From NCBI RefSeq assembly GCF_005503145.1, contig NZ_SCNV01000009.1, positions 62,001 to 126,000 on the forward strand: 64,000 nucleotides of DNA. Reading direction: 5' to 3'. The stretch is from Burkholderia sp. 4M9327F10 (GTDB lineage: Bacteria; Pseudomonadota; Gammaproteobacteria; Burkholderiales; Burkholderiaceae). Each line of letters opens with the position of its first letter. The first letter of the stretch is position 1. Below, piece by piece: positions 26,135 to 34,260 of the stretch. Under the pieces are notes generated by a model, which ran no database searches, had not been told where the DNA came from, and saw only the letters and a program-made list of their open reading frames with translations. Both the position numbers and the translations under genes were made by a program.

Positions 26135-26732
26135 ATATTTTCCAACCGGGGCTGACCCAATATCAGTCGTCCTGCGAATGACCGGGTTCCAGGATCACTT
26201 GCTTCCGTGGTCGATCGTTGGTTCAGTATATTCATGCTATCGATTTGCTGCGCTCACGACGGACAATCGCTTCGGAGTTTCTGCCACCTTGGGTTCTGAA
26301 TGGTGTGATGTCCGAAAATCGCATGTTTGCGGCCTTAAAACGGCAGTTTTTATGGTCGAAGGAAGTTGAGCGGTTGAGGTAGCGAAACGTCCCACCCGAC
26401 ACACGGGAGCGCCTTGTTCGGCGGACAATTGTTCAGTGCAGTAACAGTGAGTTGTCTGAGATGTATCAGGGCTGTCGTGGGGTTTTTTACTGCGAGGCCT
26501 CTGAAGAGGCGGTCTGCATCGCGCCGCCTTCGCTTCCTCAAGGCAGGTGCTCCCTGCGCGTCGTCGTCTGGAATAGAACCCGGGGCCCAAGCGTTGTAAG
26601 AGCAACAGCAGAGGCCGTTGCGCGCTTCGCGAGCCGGGTTTTCCGCTGCAAAGCCGGCTCAAATGGAGGTGCGCCTCCTGTAAGCCTCCATGTGCCGTAA
26701 CTTAACGTCGAACTCGAGGTATAGAACGATTC
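26135..26732. other. 600-bp intergenic region with a hairpin-rich tract
   Basis: No convincing protein gene. From about 26490 to 26690 there are several clear inverted repeats. GCCTC/GAGGC (26497-26510) has a 4-nt loop. GAGCCGG (26631-26637) pairs with CCGGCTC (26654-26660). GGAGG (26665-26669) can pair with CCTCC at 26674-26678, or as TGGAGG with CCTCCA at 26685-26690; the two pairings exclude each other. An open frame of 82 codons (26452-26700, plus) runs through the same tract. Small RNA, switching leader or short protein are all possible. Confidence 0.5.
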
Positions 26733-27530
26733 ATGGCCAATACTGAAGACGGCACCAGCACATCCGATGCATCCGGCGTTTCCATAGCGCCCTATGACCC
26801 GATGGACAAAGTGGAAACCAGCACGATGAAATTCGGGCGCCAGAGCGGGAATGGCGACCGTTATTACGAACGGCCGGCTGAGATCGAGAACGACACCGAT
26901 GCCGACAAAGCCATGGGCATGGACGCTCAGAATTTCCCCAAGCTGGAAAATCAGAATTATTTCTATCGCGCCATGTGCCGCGACGAATACGATGCCTGGC
27001 AGGACATCTTCAAGCAGGGTTCGCCGGAATTACGCGCCAGGAAATACGTGGCGCTCAGCGCCTTGCTCGCTCACGGGCATAAAGGGTGGGCCGGCTACCG
27101 GGAATATTCGAAACGGTATCTGAAGGAAGGACAGAAATACACGCATCTGCTCGAGGTTTACGCTCCGGGATTCGTCCGGGATATGAAGAGCATCGGATAC
27201 AAAAGCGGGAAAGCCGAGTCCGGCGATTTGTCGTGGGGTTTGGGATTGGCATCCAGCAATTCCTTCGCTGCTGACACGGATGCCGTCAAGTTACTGAGAA
27301 GAATCTACGGCGAAGCCAAAAAAAACAACTCCCTGCTGTTGGCGACTGGCGAGAGCATTCAGGCGAAGGCCAAATCGCTGGCTCCCTATTTCTTTTGCAT
27401 ACGCATGGAGAGCATGAAGACGGTCAATATCCGTTCAACCAAGAACAGGCCGACTGCCGAAACGCTGAAGGAGCCGCAGGCCGGTACAGGCAGCAACGCG
27501 AAGAAGGGCCGGGGCGGAAAGAAAAAATAG
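26733..27530 (+). CDS. Orphan 265-residue protein of unknown function
   Basis: Not recognised. The soluble protein has a polar, probably disordered N terminus (1-70), a folded middle (71-235) and a basic Lys/Gly tail (NAKKGRGGKKK). The segment YFYRAMCRDEYDAW (76-89), with a later strand-like YTHLLEVYAPGF, resembles the 'YRxM..xEY' opening of ADP-ribosyltransferase-fold toxins and DUFs. The other catalytic motifs are not clear, so this is only a lead. No signal peptide or membrane segment. It is alone on the plus strand, after the hairpin-rich tract, with more A-rich codons than its neighbours, which suggests transfer. Confidence 0.6.
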   Translation: MANTEDGTSTSDASGVSIAPYDPMDKVETSTMKFGRQSGNGDRYYERPAEIENDTDADKAMGMDAQNFPKLENQNYFYRAMCRDEYDAWQDIFKQGSPELRARKYVALSALLAHGHKGWAGYREYSKRYLKEGQKYTHLLEVYAPGFVRDMKSIGYKSGKAESGDLSWGLGLASSNSFAADTDAVKLLRRIYGEAKKNNSLLLATGESIQAKAKSLAPYFFCIRMESMKTVNIRSTKNRPTAETLKEPQAGTGSNAKKGRGGKKK

Positions 27531-27581
27531 ACCACGCGGCCCGGCGGCGGCTGGCCAACCACCTGCTGCCGCGTCAGCTGC

Positions 27582-29315
27582 CTAGTTTAAATTGAGCTTC
27601 TGGCGATAGTCGAAGACGGCGGGATTGGCAGTGGCGAAGATGCGATCGTAAGCCTGGTATAACTCCGTTTCGTGTTGCCGGGAGTGAATATACATTTCGC
27701 GCTGACGCACATAGTCGAGCTTTGCATGCTCGACCCATTGATGCATATGCGCCAAGGTCATGTTCGCATCGCCCGGCCAATGTGCCTTTTGAATGTCCAG
27801 TAGCACATCGAGAAAAGCGGGGTAGTCCATCACGTCTGGAAAGACGTTGATGGCGAACTCCGAGTCAATAGAGAAATCTCCACGCAGGTCGCACAACGGC
27901 GACAACAGCCGTCGCCACCACGGATCAATCTGTTCCTTGATCTTCTGAGCCTGAATTTTCGGATCCGCCTCGGCCTCGCAGACCAGGATATACATCTTTT
28001 TCAGATCGTCCACGTAACGCACCATTCCCGAGCCGTACAGCATGGGCCAGGTTCGCGTGACGCCGTTCGTCAGAATGCATGCGCCGTACTGTACCAGGGT
28101 ACCCAGCACCCATGTCCGCCAATATTGCTTGAACAGATCGTAATCGCGGAAAGACTGAATCAGTCCGTTGACCAGGAGATCGATCTGGTCGATTTCTTCG
28201 AAGAAGATCTTTTCGATCATCCGGAACCGCCCGGTGTTCCAATCGTTTTCCCTGTACGCAGCGCACGCTTCCGGTACAAAGCGAACGACAAACGCGAGGG
28301 TAAGCATGAGACCGGTCGAAAAAAGCGGCTCGACAAAAGCTGCCGCATGTGGTGTCAGAATAAAGCGGTCACCCAGGATCGAATTGGACGTAAATTGAAT
28401 CCGGTCGGAACGAATCAGCGAACGGGTTGGCGTCAATCCCGCCAGATGGGCCTTGATGCTCGGATAGCGCTCGATGAAGGCGCGAAACTCTTCGTCCGCA
28501 GGGACGCTCTCGTCAAGTGGATAGATTCGACGATCAAGCTCGAGTCCGACACTCGTTACCCCGTTATCAAAGGGGATCACCCAGATCCAGCCGCCCGGAA
28601 AACAATGATGCATGGTGCCGGCGCTACGGCGAAATCGAAATGTCGGATTCGGCCCGCCAAGCGTGTCGTCCAGGTCGTTCACCGCCGTAAAGTGGCCAAA
28701 TATGGAGCGGGTATTGGTATGCAGTCGAGCCTCCTGATCCCGCAACCCGAAACGCTTTGCGAGAAACGACGTATGTCCAGTGGCGTCGACCACAAGCTGC
28801 GCGCCTACCTCGCGTTCACCGGCCGGGCCACGTGTCCAGACACGTGCGCCATCGGCGTCGCTGCGGAAATCCAGGACCTCGGTGTTGTCGACATAGTCAA
28901 CACCGTATTTGCCAAACAATGACACGAGAAATGCATCCACATCGGCGCGCAGCATGTGGACATCCGGACCGATAGGTGCGAGCAACGCTTCGTTGATGCT
29001 TTCGTGCCTGGGTTCAAGCGGCAGACCAGCCCGGTGCACGCCGAACCAGAATACCTGCTTTGGCCACGCTGCACATCCGTTCTTTTGCAATCCCGGGTAG
29101 GAGCAAATTTCCGCGAGCTCGGGAATGTTATGCGTTCTCGCGAGCTGATTCAAAATCAACGTGTTGGTAGGCAGGGTGGACTCGCCAATCGCAAATCGAG
29201 GATGGGTTTTGTGTTCGACGACCAGCGTCCTGATGCCGCACTGCTGCAGCACCAGCGCAGTGATCGATCCGGCGATGCCGCTGCCTAGAACAATGACGTC
29301 ATATTTCTGTTTCAT
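27582..29315 (-). CDS. Flavin-dependent halogenase-family FAD enzyme
   Basis: 577 residues. FAD motif VIVLGSGIAGSITALVL (11-16 GSGIAG), the halogenase-type GESTLP (44-49), VVDATGHTSF (176-185) and the WxWxIP motif as GGWIWVIP (241-248). WxWxIP marks tryptophan/phenol halogenases and blocks monooxygenase chemistry in that group. The C-terminal 250 residues are helical and of the 'tryptophan 7-halogenase' family type. Likely reaction: chlorination or bromination of an aromatic or carrier-bound substrate using FADH2. No dedicated flavin reductase or carrier protein gene is adjacent. Start 29315 is the family N terminus. It is the last gene of a three-gene leftward set. Confidence 0.85.
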   Translation of the reverse strand: MKQKYDVIVLGSGIAGSITALVLQQCGIRTLVVEHKTHPRFAIGESTLPTNTLILNQLARTHNIPELAEICSYPGLQKNGCAAWPKQVFWFGVHRAGLPLEPRHESINEALLAPIGPDVHMLRADVDAFLVSLFGKYGVDYVDNTEVLDFRSDADGARVWTRGPAGEREVGAQLVVDATGHTSFLAKRFGLRDQEARLHTNTRSIFGHFTAVNDLDDTLGGPNPTFRFRRSAGTMHHCFPGGWIWVIPFDNGVTSVGLELDRRIYPLDESVPADEEFRAFIERYPSIKAHLAGLTPTRSLIRSDRIQFTSNSILGDRFILTPHAAAFVEPLFSTGLMLTLAFVVRFVPEACAAYRENDWNTGRFRMIEKIFFEEIDQIDLLVNGLIQSFRDYDLFKQYWRTWVLGTLVQYGACILTNGVTRTWPMLYGSGMVRYVDDLKKMYILVCEAEADPKIQAQKIKEQIDPWWRRLLSPLCDLRGDFSIDSEFAINVFPDVMDYPAFLDVLLDIQKAHWPGDANMTLAHMHQWVEHAKLDYVRQREMYIHSRQHETELYQAYDRIFATANPAVFDYRQKLNLN

Positions 29316-29391
29316 TCGGTATCCTCTATTTTTTGCCGTTTTCAAGCCCGGTTTCAGCGTGGTCGGGAAACGAAAACTGGCCCGGGTTTCA

Positions 29392-30798
29392 TCACGCTCG
29401 AGCGTCTGCGCAAGCTTCGACGTGTACGGGAGTGCTCGTCTCATTGATGCCGTAGGCTTCGACCAGCGTGGCGAGGCGTGCGCCCATCGAGTGAAAGCAG
29501 GCTCGCTGGTTATCCGCATACGCCAACAGACGAGCCACAAGACGCTCGCGCACCGGGTCGTGGTTGAGCGAACCTATTGCTTCGAGTGCCAGACAGGCGG
29601 CATCCGGCGCATCGCACGACGCATGCCAGCCCTGCACGCCCGCTTCCGTCAGCAAGCGATCGATGCGCGAATCCATCGAGAGCCCGAACACCGGGATACC
29701 ATGCGACATGGCAAGAACGGCTGCGTGATAGCGCGTCGTGACCACGCAGCGGGCGCGGCTCACCACAGCGGCAACCTCGGAAAGCGTATTCGGCCCGCGC
29801 ACGATCTTGTCTATGTCGAACGGCAGACGCGCCGCCAGCGCGTCGCAGGCGGCGGCGTCGAGCTGTTCCATGCCGACGACCACCGGTACATACCCCTGCT
29901 CGCGCAATGCCGACGCGATCTGCGCGAAGCGGCCGATGTAGCCGTCGAACGCGGCCGAGCGGTGCGTGTCCCATGCGTGAAAGTGCAGTGGTCCATAACG
30001 ATGCGGCGATCTTTCGCCGCGTGCATCGAGTGCGAAGGCACGCGGGGCATCGGCATGGACCGGCCACCAGTACGGATTGTTCGGGCATAGCGCGACGTAC
30101 GGGAGAATCCCATCGCCGGCAAGCGCGTCATGTTCCACGCGATACGTCCACGCCGTATCCGCGCCTGCCTCGCACGCGACGCCAAGCGCAAGCAATTCGT
30201 GCCTCGCCGCCTCGTTGCGCGCGATCACGTGGCCCAGCTTCGCATTGCACCTGACGAAGCTCAGCAGGGCCGCAGACTGGCTACCGCTATCGACCCCGTA
30301 GGCAATTCCCAGCCGCCCGTGCGCAGCCGCCAATGCAACACCGCCAATCAACGCGCCGGCGAGCGAATCTGAAAACCTCGACGTATAGGTCGAGCCTTCC
30401 ATGTTGATCACGACATCCGAATCGCGGATCGCTGCATCGAGTGCATCGGGGAGGTAGGGAAAATCCGGGACCCGCTTCGGGACCTCGGCCAGCACTGGAT
30501 GATCGAAGCGCTCGCCCAGCGCGAGCAGGCTCAGATGCGCGCGCTCACCGAAGAGCCGCCGCAACTGCCGGATCGTCTCGATCGCGCGAAGATCGGCCCC
30601 CGTATTCCCCGCCCCTGCGTAGCCCAGCAGCAGGATACGAAGCGGGCCGTCACGGTGCGTGGCGGTGGGACGCGCGGCATCGATGCGGTGCTGCATGTCG
30701 TCGAGGAACACGCTATCGGGCGCGGACGCGCCGGCGTATCGATGCAAGGCCTCGAGCGATGCGCGGGTCGTGGAGCCTGTGGCGTTGATCGGGGCCAT
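29392..30798 (-). CDS. Polysaccharide pyruvyl transferase-family protein
   Basis: 468 residues. The family opening ILLLGYAGAGNTGADLRAIE carries the 'GY.g.gN.GD' motif, and the C-terminal core has VVTTRYHAAVLAMSHGIPVF (RxHxxxxA). Family members move pyruvate from PEP to sugars (CsaB, WcaK). Its ATG overlaps the Rieske gene stop as TAATG, so the two are translationally coupled. A cytosolic enzyme, with no signal peptide. In a halogenase/oxygenase set it may modify a small molecule or glycan; the acceptor is unknown. Confidence 0.87.
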   Translation of the reverse strand: MAPINATGSTTRASLEALHRYAGASAPDSVFLDDMQHRIDAARPTATHRDGPLRILLLGYAGAGNTGADLRAIETIRQLRRLFGERAHLSLLALGERFDHPVLAEVPKRVPDFPYLPDALDAAIRDSDVVINMEGSTYTSRFSDSLAGALIGGVALAAAHGRLGIAYGVDSGSQSAALLSFVRCNAKLGHVIARNEAARHELLALGVACEAGADTAWTYRVEHDALAGDGILPYVALCPNNPYWWPVHADAPRAFALDARGERSPHRYGPLHFHAWDTHRSAAFDGYIGRFAQIASALREQGYVPVVVGMEQLDAAACDALAARLPFDIDKIVRGPNTLSEVAAVVSRARCVVTTRYHAAVLAMSHGIPVFGLSMDSRIDRLLTEAGVQGWHASCDAPDAACLALEAIGSLNHDPVRERLVARLLAYADNQRACFHSMGARLATLVEAYGINETSTPVHVEACADARA

Positions 30799-31898
30799 TA
30801 CCTGCTCCCCGCCGCCCGCACCAGCGTGCCGATCGGCACGCACGCCGCGCGCAACCGCTCCGCTCGTTGCGCAGCCTCTTTGGCAATCAGCCGTTCCATC
30901 ACCCGCCGGGCCCGGATCGCCCCCATATCAATCGGCAGAAGCGCGGGTTGCATGGACCAGAATTCCTGGCCGCCCATGCGGGCCTGCTGCGCTTCGAGCA
31001 TGGGCAGATCTTCGTGTTCGAACGGCTTCATCAGACCGTCGACAGCGTAGCGAACCAGTTGCTGACCGGCCTCCCCCATCTCATTGGGCAAGCCAAACGA
31101 AAAGAAGTAGTGCGTCGTCGCGAGCGTCTCCGGTGTCAACCAATGTGCGGACGGCGCGATCAATCCCGTCTCGCGCGCCATGCCCGCCGCGGTCACACCG
31201 ACGACTATCGACAACAACCCGGGCGGCGACCAGCGCACGTCCATCCATCGGTCCACCCGGACATCCGGCGCAATGCCGAATCCTTGCGCCACGAACGCAG
31301 GCAGCAGTTCGTCGCGGGTCGTGCGGCGCACCCAGACCGTGTCGCCGACACCGCCGGACTGTACATCGCCGGCCGCCATGGCATCGCTGCCGAGCGTGTC
31401 GGGATGGAGGAACTGGAAGTGGCTCAGGTCGAGCAGGTTATCCGCGCTCAACTGATAGTTCGCGCGTGTGAGCAGATAGCCGTCATGGGTCGTGTTGGAA
31501 TCGCGGCAAACGAACGGGAAATCGGGCAGCGAAGCGGCATCGGCCAGCGACGCGTCGCCCGGCCAGAACCAGACGGCCCCGTACCGCTCCACAGCCGGAT
31601 AGCGGCGCACCTGCGCACCCGATGGAATGCGACCGCCTCCGTGCGGGTTGTGAACACACTGGCCAGAAGCGCCAAAACGCAACCCGTGATACGGACATTC
31701 GAGCGCACCATTGACGATCCGGCCGCGTGAGAGCGGCGCGAACCGGTGCGCACACCGGTCATCCAGGACCACCGGCCGGCCATCAGCCTCGCGAAACATC
31801 GCGACGGGCAGGTCCAGCAGCGTGCGGGCGAACGCCTGGTCCGGGCGCACCTCGTGTGAGAAGGCTGCGACGTACCAGGTGTTCATGAGAAACGACAT
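30798..31898 (-). CDS. Rieske non-haem iron oxygenase (vanillate demethylase/VanA-like)
   Basis: 366 residues. Rieske [2Fe-2S] ligands C49/H51 (RCAHRFAPL) and C68/H71 (CPYHGLRF). The mononuclear iron region is SADNLLDLSHFQFLHP, with H160 and H165 and the bridging D157. This is the alpha-subunit-only O-demethylase/VanA-type layout. It would hydroxylate or demethylate an aromatic compound and needs a reductase, none of which is encoded nearby. Start 31898 (MSFLMNTWYVAAFSHEV) is the family N terminus. First gene of the leftward set, divergent from the QueD-like gene. Confidence 0.93.
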   Translation of the reverse strand: MSFLMNTWYVAAFSHEVRPDQAFARTLLDLPVAMFREADGRPVVLDDRCAHRFAPLSRGRIVNGALECPYHGLRFGASGQCVHNPHGGGRIPSGAQVRRYPAVERYGAVWFWPGDASLADAASLPDFPFVCRDSNTTHDGYLLTRANYQLSADNLLDLSHFQFLHPDTLGSDAMAAGDVQSGGVGDTVWVRRTTRDELLPAFVAQGFGIAPDVRVDRWMDVRWSPPGLLSIVVGVTAAGMARETGLIAPSAHWLTPETLATTHYFFSFGLPNEMGEAGQQLVRYAVDGLMKPFEHEDLPMLEAQQARMGGQEFWSMQPALLPIDMGAIRARRVMERLIAKEAAQRAERLRAACVPIGTLVRAAGSR

Positions 31899-32144
31899 AG
31901 GGTGCTCCCGGCAGATCGAGTAAGCGATCAAATTCACAGGACCCAATATGTCATAGCGACGGCGCCCCGCCCTCGCTCATCCCGAAGCACAGACGCATCA
32001 CGCGAAGCTCCGGGCGTGATCGTATCGCCTTCGTAACGAACATGACCGGCCTCAGCTACCGCTCACCGCGTGACTTCGTCTATCGGCGCCGCCTCGCGTG
32101 GAGCGTGGCAGCGAAACTCGCGCGAGAGGAGCGGTGACATCTGC

Positions 32145-32169
32145 TTCGCTTCTTCGCCGCGCGCTTCGC
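32145..32169 (+). promoter_or_regulatory. Perfect PIP box (TTCGC-N15-TTCGC) with matching -10
   Basis: TTCGC at 32145-32149 and 32165-32169, separated by exactly 15 bp. A -10-like CATAGT (YANNRT) is at 32200-32205, 30 bp after the box. The known PIP-box/hrpII-box rule for HrpX/HrpB promoters is this motif 30-32 bp before a YANNRT -10. It precedes the QueD-like gene at 32275 by 105 bp. A third TTCGC within the spacer (32153-32157) gives no second correct pairing. Confidence 0.7.
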
Positions 32170-32274
32170 GGCATCCCTGCGATGATCCGGATAACGAATC
32201 ATAGTTTCAGCAAGCATCTGCTTGCGTGCCGACGCGGCTCGACAATGCAATGCCATCGTCACAGGAGCGCTGAT

Positions 32275-32646
32275 ATGCGATACGAACTTAGCCAGAAATT
32301 TTACTTCGAGGCAGCCCATACCCTCGAGCGCGAGATCGGGACCGAAAGCAGCCGCCGGATTCATGGCCACACCTACCACGCGCAAGTGGTCTTGAGCGGC
32401 GCGCCGAACGCGGCTTCCCACATGATCGTCGATCTCGAAGTGCTCAACGAACACATCCGGGTCGTACGCGAGCAGCTCGACCACCGCTTTCTTGACGAGG
32501 TTCCGGACCTCGGTCCGGCTACGCTGGAAAATCTCTGCGCCTATATCTACAGGAAGCTGGCCGTCTCACTGCCAAATGTCGTCAGGGTCGGCATTGAACG
32601 TCCCGCGAGTGGGGACCGTTGCCAACTGATCGGCGAACCCGGCTAA
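32275..32646 (+). CDS. QueD/6-pyruvoyltetrahydropterin synthase-fold protein lacking the catalytic Cys
   Basis: 123 residues. Zn ligands of the T-fold enzyme are present: H15 (FEAAHTL), H30 and H32 (IHGHTYHAQV). The second-half motif LDHRFLDEV (H70) and a C-terminal GIERPASG Glu region are also kept. In E. coli QueD a catalytic Cys lies four residues before the first His of HGH; here that position is Ser26 (TESSRRIHGH). It may bind pterin or perform only part of the reaction, as in other PTPS variants. AGGAG lies before the ATG at 32275. No other queuosine genes are near; it is controlled by a PIP-box promoter. Confidence 0.88.
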   Translation: MRYELSQKFYFEAAHTLEREIGTESSRRIHGHTYHAQVVLSGAPNAASHMIVDLEVLNEHIRVVREQLDHRFLDEVPDLGPATLENLCAYIYRKLAVSLPNVVRVGIERPASGDRCQLIGEPG

Positions 32647-32694
32647 CGCCGGTGCGCGCCGGTGGTCTGTCGAAATGGATTCGGGGAGAAGGCG

Positions 32695-32868
32695 ATGAAT
32701 CGATCTCTGGTTGGACTGATCGCCATGCTGGTTGTCGCGATCGCGACTGTGCAGGCAGGCGCGGAACATGCCTGCAGTAGCGGATCTCAGGCACACATAC
32801 TGTCGTATCTCGCACCTGATGCGCGAGTGTGGTTCTGCCGGAGTTTCGGCGTCGACCTGTTCGAGTGA
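32695..32868 (+). CDS. 57-residue exported peptide
   Basis: MNRSLVGLIAMLVVAIATVQ is a clear signal peptide; cleavage near AGA leaves about 34 residues with two Cys (HACSSG and VWFCRSF). GGGGAGAAGGCG precedes the ATG. It starts 49 nt after the QueD-like gene and is the next gene in the same direction, so it probably shares the PIP-box promoter. No family is recognised. It could be a periplasmic accessory of the secretion system or an exported peptide with a disulfide. Confidence 0.65.
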   Translation: MNRSLVGLIAMLVVAIATVQAGAEHACSSGSQAHILSYLAPDARVWFCRSFGVDLFE

Positions 32869-32888
32869 GCGCTCGCCGGCGACCAGGT

Positions 32889-33695
32889 TTACTTCCTGTC
32901 CACCATTGCGCGAATCTGATCGCCCACGTGCAGCAGGGCAACCTGGTCGCGTACCTGCCCAATGAACATGCCGGTCAGCAAGGCCAGCATCAGTACGGCC
33001 ATTGCGCCTTTGACCGGTTGTGCCAACGAAACGATGTCCAGCTTTTGCGCCACCCTCGATATCAGACCGAGGCCGACATCGATCAGCAGCAGCAGCAACA
33101 TGGCGGGCGTCGCAAGCTTGGCGATCGACTGCATGAGCGAATCCGTCTGTCTCATCACAAACGCCTCGATCACCTCCCCCGGCACCGGTGTCGCGCTCAT
33201 GAGCGGCCATAGCCGATACGATTCGAACAAGGCGCCGAGCAGATAGGTCATGCCGCCGAGCGTCCAGAAAGCGATCATCGCGCACTGGCTCATCAGCGTC
33301 GACGTGAGCGAAGTCTCCCGTCCCTGACTGGGGTTGGTCATCTGCACATTGTTGTAGCCGGTCAGGTCGTCCACATACGAGCCGACCGCTTCCGCCACCC
33401 AGAATACCGGTGACGCGATGAAGGCCATCACCAACCCGACCACGGCTTCCTTTGCACACACGTAAATCAGATAAAACCCATGCAACTGCGGCAGCGACGC
33501 CTGCTGACCCAAGGCGATATACCCGGCCCATACCGCCACGATCGCCGAGCGCGTGGTGCCGTGCAGAACGTTGTCGCCGGTCGGCGGAAAGATGAACATC
33601 ACGACCAGAAGCCGGATGCTGCAGACGCCGCACAACAGCAGCATCTCCTGCAGGGTGACGCCGTATTGCAGAATATCGAACTGAGACTGATTCAT
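32889..33695 (-). CDS. hrcT: T3SS export apparatus protein SctT
   Basis: 268 residues, six or so membrane helices. SctT/FliR-like landmarks are RLLVVMFIFPPTGDNVLHG, DDLTGYNNVQMTNPSQG and PAMLLLLLIDVGLGLISRVA. It forms part of the SctRST export gate in the inner membrane. It is the last gene of the leftward hrpB arm; its ATG overlaps the SctO stop (ATGA). In Ralstonia and Xanthomonas hrcT follows hrpB7 in the same way. Confidence 0.95.
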   Translation of the reverse strand: MNQSQFDILQYGVTLQEMLLLCGVCSIRLLVVMFIFPPTGDNVLHGTTRSAIVAVWAGYIALGQQASLPQLHGFYLIYVCAKEAVVGLVMAFIASPVFWVAEAVGSYVDDLTGYNNVQMTNPSQGRETSLTSTLMSQCAMIAFWTLGGMTYLLGALFESYRLWPLMSATPVPGEVIEAFVMRQTDSLMQSIAKLATPAMLLLLLIDVGLGLISRVAQKLDIVSLAQPVKGAMAVLMLALLTGMFIGQVRDQVALLHVGDQIRAMVDRK

Positions 33696-34222
33696 CGTGC
33701 AATGCCTCCCCCCTCGCGCCGCGTCTGTGCACGCCGCGCAATCTGCCGGTTGACCACCCCTTCCTCGGCCTCTTCGTCCTGCAGATCCTCAAGTTGGGTC
33801 TGCGCGTGCGCGTGCAGCCTGGCGACGCGTTCCTTGCAAAGATCGAGACGCACATCGTTACGCATGATCTCGGCGCGCGTCTGCGCGATCTTCCCGTCGA
33901 TTTGCGCGACCGCCTCGCGCATTTGGCCCAGCACCCCGATGAGCGCCGCACGCCGCTCGACCGCCTGGGCGCGATGATCCTCCCAGTTCAACAATTCCTC
34001 GATGCGCACCGCCCTGCCGCCATTGAGCAACGCATCGATGCGAGCCTCATGCTCCAGCACTCTGCCACTCGCGCGGGCCACCTCCCCGGTCTGCTGCTCC
34101 ACCTGCGAAATCGCGTCGTCTCTCTGCTTCTGCTGCGCGGCCAGCGTCTCGCGCAAGCTCGACTGCAGCCGCTCCAGCCGCCGCGTCACCATTGCAAAAG
34201 CCTTCAGCCGGGGATCGGCCAT
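33692..34222 (-). CDS. hrpB7: T3SS stalk protein SctO (HrpB7)
   Basis: 176 residues, almost entirely predicted coiled coil (ERLQSSLRETLAAQQKQRDD, RAALIGVLGQMREAVAQIDG). SctO/YscO/FliJ proteins form the stalk in the ATPase hexamer and recycle chaperones. Sequence alone is weakly conserved; the assignment rests on size, coiled-coil content and its place between hrcN and hrcT. Confidence 0.85.
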   Translation of the reverse strand: MADPRLKAFAMVTRRLERLQSSLRETLAAQQKQRDDAISQVEQQTGEVARASGRVLEHEARIDALLNGGRAVRIEELLNWEDHRAQAVERRAALIGVLGQMREAVAQIDGKIAQTRAEIMRNDVRLDLCKERVARLHAHAQTQLEDLQDEEAEEGVVNRQIARRAQTRREGGGIAR

Positions 34223-34260
34223 GCCGGTACTCCTGGGTTGTATGCGGTTCAGGCGGGCCT

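Noticed and set aside
26452..26700. 82-codon plus-strand frame as a protein gene
   Set aside because: It coincides with strong hairpins, has a poor start context and an Arg/Ser/Pro-rich product. Kept only as a note in the intergenic feature.
26490..27530. Retron or toxin-antitoxin reading of the hairpin tract plus orphan gene
   Set aside because: No reverse transcriptase, nuclease or paired small gene is present; the structured tract alone does not support it.
32275..32646. Housekeeping queuosine-pathway queD
   Set aside because: No queC, queE or queF nearby, the catalytic Cys is Ser, and the promoter is of the hrp type.
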